Shown one piece after another: positions 61,871 through 64,000 of a DNA stretch of 64,000 bases. Positions within the stretch are counted from its first letter, which is position 1, and each line of letters opens with the position of its first letter. This stretch comes from Amaranthus tricolor. Its lineage: Eukaryota > Streptophyta > Magnoliopsida > Caryophyllales > Amaranthaceae. Below the pieces are notes generated by a model, which saw only the letters and a list, made by a program, of their open reading frames with translations, searched no databases and was not told the DNA's origin. A program made the translations under genes and the position numbers. The DNA lies in assembly GCF_026212465.1 (NCBI RefSeq), contig NC_080058.1:22692109-22756108 (forward strand), given 5' to 3'.

Positions 61871-64000
61871 ATGATCATTGATACTTGTTCATTCTTTATC
61901 GTTCTTGCTTCATTGATGATTGATCCTATTTCATTCATCATCGTTCATTCATTATTGATCATTTATACTTGTTCATTCTTCATCGTTCATTCTTCATTGA
62001 TCATTGATCCTTGTTCATTCTTCATCGTTCATTCTTCAATGATCATTGATCCTTGTTCATTCATCATCGTTCATTCTTCAATGATCATTGATCCTTGTTC
62101 ATTCTTCATCGTACATTCTTCATTGAACATTCATCCTTGTTCATTCTTCATCGTTCATTCTTCATTGATCATTGATCCTTGTTCATTCTTCATCGTTCAT
62201 TCTTCTTTGCTCATTCATCCTTGTTCATTCTTCATCCTTCAGTCTTCATAGATCATTGATCCTTGTTCATTCTTCTTTGATCATTCATCCTTGTTCATTC
62301 TTCATCCTTCAGTCTTCATAGATCATTCATCCTTGTTCATTCTTCATCGTTCATTCTTTATTTATCATTGATCCTTGTTCATGCTTCATCGTTCATTCTT
62401 CATCGATCATCGATCCTTGTTCATTCTTCATCGTTCATTCTTCAATGATCAATGATTCTTGTTTATTCTTCATCGTTCATTCTTCATTGATCATTGATCC
62501 TTGTTCATTATTCATCGTTCATTCTTCATTGACCATTGATCCTTGTTCATTCTTCATCGTTTTCATTGATCATTAATCCTTGTTCATTCTTCATCGTTCA
62601 TTCTTCATTGATCATTGATCCTTGTTCATTCTTCATCGTTCATTGATCATTGATCAAGTATCCTTGTTCATTCTTCATCAATCATTCTTCATTGATCATT
62701 GATCCTTGTTCATTCTTCATCGTTCATTCTTCAATGATCTTTGATTCTTGTTCATTCTTGCTCGTTCATTCTTCATTGATCATTCATCCTTGTTCATTCT
62801 TCAATGATCATTGATCCTTGTTCATTCTTCATCGTTCATTCTTCAATGATCAATCATCCTTCTATATTCTTCATCGTTCATTCTTCAATGATGATTGATC
62901 CTTGTTAATGCTTCATCATTCATTCTTCATTGATCATCGATCCTTATTCATTCTTCATCGTTGATTCTTCAATGATCAATGATCCTTGTTCATTCTTCAT
63001 CATTGATTCTTCAATGATCATTGATCCTTGTTCATTCTTCATCGTTCATTCCTCATTGATCGTTGATCCTTGTTCATTCTTCATCATTCATTCTTCAATA
63101 ATCATTGATCCTTGTGCATTCTTCATCGTTCATTGTTCATTGATCATTGATCCTTGTTCATTCTTCATCGTCTATTCTTCATTCACCATTGATCCTTGTT
63201 CATTCTTCATCGTTCATTCTTCATTGATCATTGATCCTTGTTCATTCTTCATCGTTCATTCTTCATTGAACATTCATCCATGTTCATTCTTCATCGTTCA
63301 TTCTTTAATGATGATTGATCCTTGTTCATTCTTCGTCGTTCTTTCTTCAATGATCATTTATCCTTGTTCATTCTTCATCGTTCATTGTTCATTGATCATT
63401 AATCCTTGTTCTTTCTTCATCGTTGATTCTTCATTGATCATTGATCCTTGTTGATTCTTCATCATTCATTCTTCATTGATCTTTGATTCTTGTTCATTCT
63501 TCATCTCTCATTCTTCATTGATCATTGATCCTTGTACATTCTTACTCATTCATTCTTCATTGATCATTCATCCTTGTTCATTCTTCATCGTTCATTCTTC
63601 AATGATCATTGATACTTGTTCATTCTTTATCGTTCTTGCTTCATTGATGATTGATCCTATTTCATTCATCATCGTTCATTCATTATTGATCATTTATTCT
63701 TGTTCATTCTTCATCGTTCATTCTTCATTGATCATTGATCCTTGTTCATTCTTCATCGTTCATTCTTCAATGATCATTGATCCTTGTTCATTCATCATCG
63801 TACATTCTTCATTGAACATTCATCCTTGTTCATTCTTCATCGTTCATTCTTCAATGATGATTGATCCTTGTTCACTCTTCATCGTTCATTCTTCAATGAT
63901 CATTGATCCTTGTTCATTCTTCATCATTCATTGTTCATTGATCATTGATCCTTGTTCTTTCTTCATCGTTCATTCTTCATTGATCATTGATCGTTGTTCA

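Larger units (their letters stand above)
49419..64000 (+). repeat. 42-bp satellite array, block 3
   Basis: Same 42-bp monomer and orientation, resuming in phase after the CACTA element and running off the right edge. The first kilobase continues the unit D pattern of block 2. Further right the monomer variants differ, with more TTCAATGATG and GATCTTTGATTC types. Longest stop-free run is 391 codons (51415-52590), again only the 14-residue repeat. Confidence 0.97.

Overview
This is repetitive DNA from a nuclear plant genome, very probably a dicot (species not resolvable). The evidence is plant-type mobile elements: Ty3/gypsy elements primed by initiator tRNA-Met, and a CACTA (En/Spm) transposon with an intron-containing gene. 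I see no bacterial genes, rRNA, tRNA or CRISPR array, and no ordinary host gene.

Layout. (1) 1-14075: satellite block 1. (2) 14076-26167: a compound nest of LTR retrotransposons with target duplication TTGTT. (3) 26168-41867: satellite block 2. (4) 41868-49418: a 7.55-kb CACTA element with target duplication ATT. (5) 49419-64000: satellite block 3, running off the window. The three blocks are one array, about 44 kb in this window, split by two insertions. Removing each insertion and one copy of its target duplication leaves a continuous satellite monomer.

Satellite. The monomer is 42 bp and is itself six variants of a 7-bp word (consensus WTCATTS). It is about 74% pyrimidine on the + strand. 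Monomers form large higher-order repeats: 2940 bp (exactly 70 monomers) in block 1, then a 1.5-2.1 kb family, 3.7-kb and 1925-bp families in block 2, and overlapping 1.7-4.8 kb duplications in block 3. One forward frame is free of stops, so open frames of up to 600 codons appear. I regard these as a by-product of the 3n monomer, not as genes.

Retroelement nest. The outer element has a 5' LTR, primer site, decayed gag, protease and pol, and a 3' LTR of a different subtype followed by the R-U5 half of the first subtype. That half is itself split by a second, younger, non-autonomous LTR element (20839-25924, target duplication ACTTG). The reading frame of both elements runs through the polypurine tract into the 3' LTR. 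This and the integrase C-terminus suggest a CRM-like chromovirus lineage (inference).

CACTA element. Its minus strand carries an apparently complete 11-exon gene (47446 to 42240, 841 codons by my splice model). It combines a plant Transposase_24 (Ptta/En/Spm) region with a C-terminal Ulp1-type (C48) cysteine protease. I see no TnpD-type transposase, so the element is probably non-autonomous. An intron separating the catalytic Asp and Cys exons contains nine tandem copies of a 168-169 bp repeat.
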